From contig WLQV01000043.1 in assembly GCA_009697555.1 (NCBI GenBank), forward strand, positions 1 through 8,040: a DNA stretch of 8,040 nt. Reading direction: 5' to 3'. The translations under genes and the position numbers were made by a program. The notes beneath the pieces were generated by a model. The model was not told the origin of the DNA. It worked only from the letters and a program-made list of their open reading frames with translations, and ran no database searches. Each line of letters opens with the position of its first letter. Within the stretch, counting starts at the first letter, position 1. Of the stretch, positions 6,645-8,040 are shown piece by piece. Source of the stretch: Actinomycetota bacterium (GTDB lineage: Bacteria; Actinomycetota; Actinomycetes; Nanopelagicales; Nanopelagicaceae).

Positions 6645-7283
6645 ATGTCCGCACTTCCACCCTTCGATAATTCCTGGGGCGAACTACTAGCACCACATGA
6701 GGGACGCATTGAAAGCATTTTGGGTACTAGAGATTTTGCACCGAGTTACGAAAATGTATTTGCTACTCTGGCTCTACCGTTAGAGAAGGTGCGAGTTGTC
6801 ATCTTTGGTCAAGATCCCTATCCAACTGCCGGCCAAGCAACGGGGTTAGCTTTCTCAATTCCACGAAACTTCCAACCTCTTCCACCAACTTTAAAGAATA
6901 TTTATCGCGAATTGAGCGATGACGTTGGCGTAGATACACCTTCGCATGGCGACCTCAGTAGTTGGTTGCAGCAAGGGGTACTACTTCTCAATCGCACCTT
7001 GACGATCAGAGCCGGAGAGAGCAATTCAGATCAGAACATTGGTTGGCGCGAAATCACAGATGCAATTGCGCAGGAGTTAGGTCAACGCAAAGTGTGCGCA
7101 ATCCTTTGGGGTAAGAACGCTGAAGAGCTATCGCGATTCTTTAGAAGTGAATTGACTATTCAATCGCCACATCCGAGCCCACTATCGGCCTATCGCGGAT
7201 TCTTGGGAAGCAAACCCTTCTCCCGCAGTAATGAAATTTTGCAGAGCATTGGTCTGAATCCGATCGACTGGTCGATCAAATAA
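6645..7283 (+). CDS. ung: Uracil-DNA glycosylase, family 1
   Basis: Ung cuts uracil out of DNA, starting base-excision repair of deaminated cytosine or misincorporated dUMP. The 212-residue protein has the family 1 motifs: GQDPYP at 55-60, with D57 the water-activating Asp; GLAFSIP at 67-73, with F70 stacking on uracil; LLLNRTLTI at 113-121, with N116 reading uracil; and HPSPLS at 176-181, with H176 catalytic and the Leu loop next to it. GQDPYP replaces the GQDPYH of E. coli; as I recall this is normal in actinobacteria and all catalytic residues are kept. It is slightly shorter than E. coli Ung, mainly at the N-terminus. The ATG start lies 9 bases after the ABC gene with no Shine-Dalgarno sequence, so expression probably depends on read-through, re-initiation or a weak leaderless promoter. 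It converges on the purine permease across a shared terminator. Confidence 0.96.
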   Translation: MSALPPFDNSWGELLAPHEGRIESILGTRDFAPSYENVFATLALPLEKVRVVIFGQDPYPTAGQATGLAFSIPRNFQPLPPTLKNIYRELSDDVGVDTPSHGDLSSWLQQGVLLLNRTLTIRAGESNSDQNIGWREITDAIAQELGQRKVCAILWGKNAEELSRFFRSELTIQSPHPSPLSAYRGFLGSKPFSRSNEILQSIGLNPIDWSIK

Positions 7284-7317
7284 AAGCAGGGCCGGCACTT
7301 TCGCACCGGCCCTGCTT
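7284..7317. terminator. Bidirectional rho-independent terminator
   Basis: A perfect 12-bp inverted repeat (AAGCAGGGCCGG at 7284-7295 with CCGGCCCTGCTT at 7306-7317) encloses a 10-base loop. It is GC-rich in the middle. On the + strand it is followed by the T-rich TTCTTAACTTCTTTACTT beginning inside the stem; on the minus strand by TTTTATTTG. It begins directly after the ung stop codon and can end both ung and the convergent permease transcript. The minus-strand tail is the better one. Confidence 0.88.
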
Positions 7318-7348
7318 CTTAACTTCTTTACTTATTAACCGATCCTTA

Positions 7349-8040
7349 TTAGCCAATCCAAGTATTAATTGGCGAAGCTAAGAAGTAGATCATGAACAAG
7401 CCAGCGACAAGGAGAAGAAGTGGGTGTACTTCTTTGCGACGTCCCTGGATCATGCGGATGATCACGTGTGATACGAAGCCTGCACCAATACCTACTGAGA
7501 TGTTGTAGGTGAATGGCATCAAGATGATTGTAAGGAAGGCTGGAATTGCAATTCCATAATCTGCCCAATCAATACCCTTGATTTGAGTCATCATCAAGAA
7601 ACCGACGATGATCAAAGCAGGAGTTGCAGCCTCATAAGGAATGACTGCAACTAGTGGTGCAAGGAATGTTGTTAATAGGAAGCAGATACCTGTAACAACA
7701 GATGCTAAGCCAGTGCGTGCGCCTTCGCCGACACCAGATGCGGACTCGATGTAGGAAGTATTGGAGGAGATGCCAGCGGCGCCGCCAGCGGCAGCAGCGA
7801 GGGAGTCGACCAAGAGAATGCGATCAACATTGGGAACATCACCCTTGCTATCAATGAGACCTGCTTCGTGACCGATGGCGGTAACTGTTCCAACGGTGTC
7901 GAAGAAGTCAGAGAGAAGAAGTGTGAAGACGAGAAGGATGCCAGCAACTAATGAGATGCGGCTGAAGGAACCAAACAAGCTGAAGTGACCGAGCAAGCTG
8001 AAGTCAGGTGTATCAACTACCTTGCTTGGGATTGCAGGAA
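7349..8040 (-). CDS. NCS2 purine permease, AzgA/PbuG type, N-terminus cut by window edge
   Basis: This is the C-terminal half (229 residues) of a proton-coupled nucleobase importer of the inner membrane, most like the AzgA/PbuG/YjcD group that takes up adenine, guanine or hypoxanthine. The frame is open to the window edge, so the gene continues beyond 8040; the TTG at 7996 is an internal Leu codon. Diagnostic segments are SDFFDTVGT (43-51 of the visible part) and SSNTSYIESASG (91-102). These hold the acidic residues tied to purine binding in transmembrane segments 8 and 10 of this fold. Several further hydrophobic helices follow, including PYEAATPALIIVGFLMM (134-150) and a last one at about 206-223. 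Exact substrate cannot be read from the sequence. Phe codons are almost all TTC (14 of 15), unlike neighbouring genes, which hints at high expression. It ends at TAA 7351-7349, then the shared terminator. Confidence 0.92.
   Translation of the reverse strand, partial: PAIPSKVVDTPDFSLLGHFSLFGSFSRISLVAGILLVFTLLLSDFFDTVGTVTAIGHEAGLIDSKGDVPNVDRILLVDSLAAAAGGAAGISSNTSYIESASGVGEGARTGLASVVTGICFLLTTFLAPLVAVIPYEAATPALIIVGFLMMTQIKGIDWADYGIAIPAFLTIILMPFTYNISVGIGAGFVSHVIIRMIQGRRKEVHPLLLLVAGLFMIYFLASPINTWIG

Noticed and set aside
6807..6824. GQDPYP in Ung instead of GQDPYH
   Set aside because: The catalytic Asp is kept and, as I recall, mycobacterial Ung has the same Pro, so this is lineage-typical rather than a novel active site.
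7349..7996. Permease as a complete 215-residue gene starting at 7996
   Set aside because: The frame continues open to the window edge with sensible protein sequence, and the family is about twice as long; the gene is cut, not short.
1..8040. Search for RNA genes, CRISPR arrays, insertion sequences, phage, defence or toxin-antitoxin genes
   Set aside because: Gaps are all under 100 bases and almost every base is explained by conserved housekeeping genes; I see no repeat array, transposase, tRNA-like fold or novel gene cluster.

Overview
The window is a compact stretch of bacterial housekeeping chromosome with ten protein genes. Two are cut by the window edges: def at the left and a purine permease at the right. 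The proteins look actinobacterial: HisE and HisG of the mycobacterial type, a SerB with two ACT domains, an RsmB with the actinobacterial C-terminal motifs, and a uracil-DNA glycosylase with GQDPYP. Base composition looks close to half G+C, low for the phylum. Together with tiny intergenic gaps, this suggests a streamlined freshwater actinobacterium of the acI/Nanopelagicales type (Planktophila-like). That placement is inference from memory of these families; a Luna-type Microbacteriaceae is an alternative.

Layout: positions 1-2706 hold def-fmt-rsmB on the + strand, overlapping end to start. Def and Fmt remove and add the formyl group of initiator Met; RsmB methylates 16S rRNA. rpe follows (2721-3383), then hisE-hisG (3431-4558). 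These make ribulose/xylulose-5-phosphate interconversion and the first two steps of histidine synthesis. serB (5754-4555, minus strand) converges on hisG, and the two stop codons overlap on TTAA. A 92-bp divergent region separates serB from a soluble ABC ATPase (5847-6635). That gene is followed 9 bp later by ung (6645-7283). A 12-bp perfect hairpin (7284-7317) between ung and the convergent permease (8040-7349) is a likely two-way terminator.

The most striking non-coding signal is promoter architecture. rpe, hisE, serB and the ABC gene each have a TANNNT -10 hexamer ending only 6-7 bases before the start codon, with no Shine-Dalgarno sequence. That predicts leaderless mRNAs. By contrast hisG, which is internal to an operon, has a clear Shine-Dalgarno sequence. 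I see no RNA gene, CRISPR array, insertion sequence, phage gene, defence gene or obviously new system. No gene-free stretch exceeds 100 bases.
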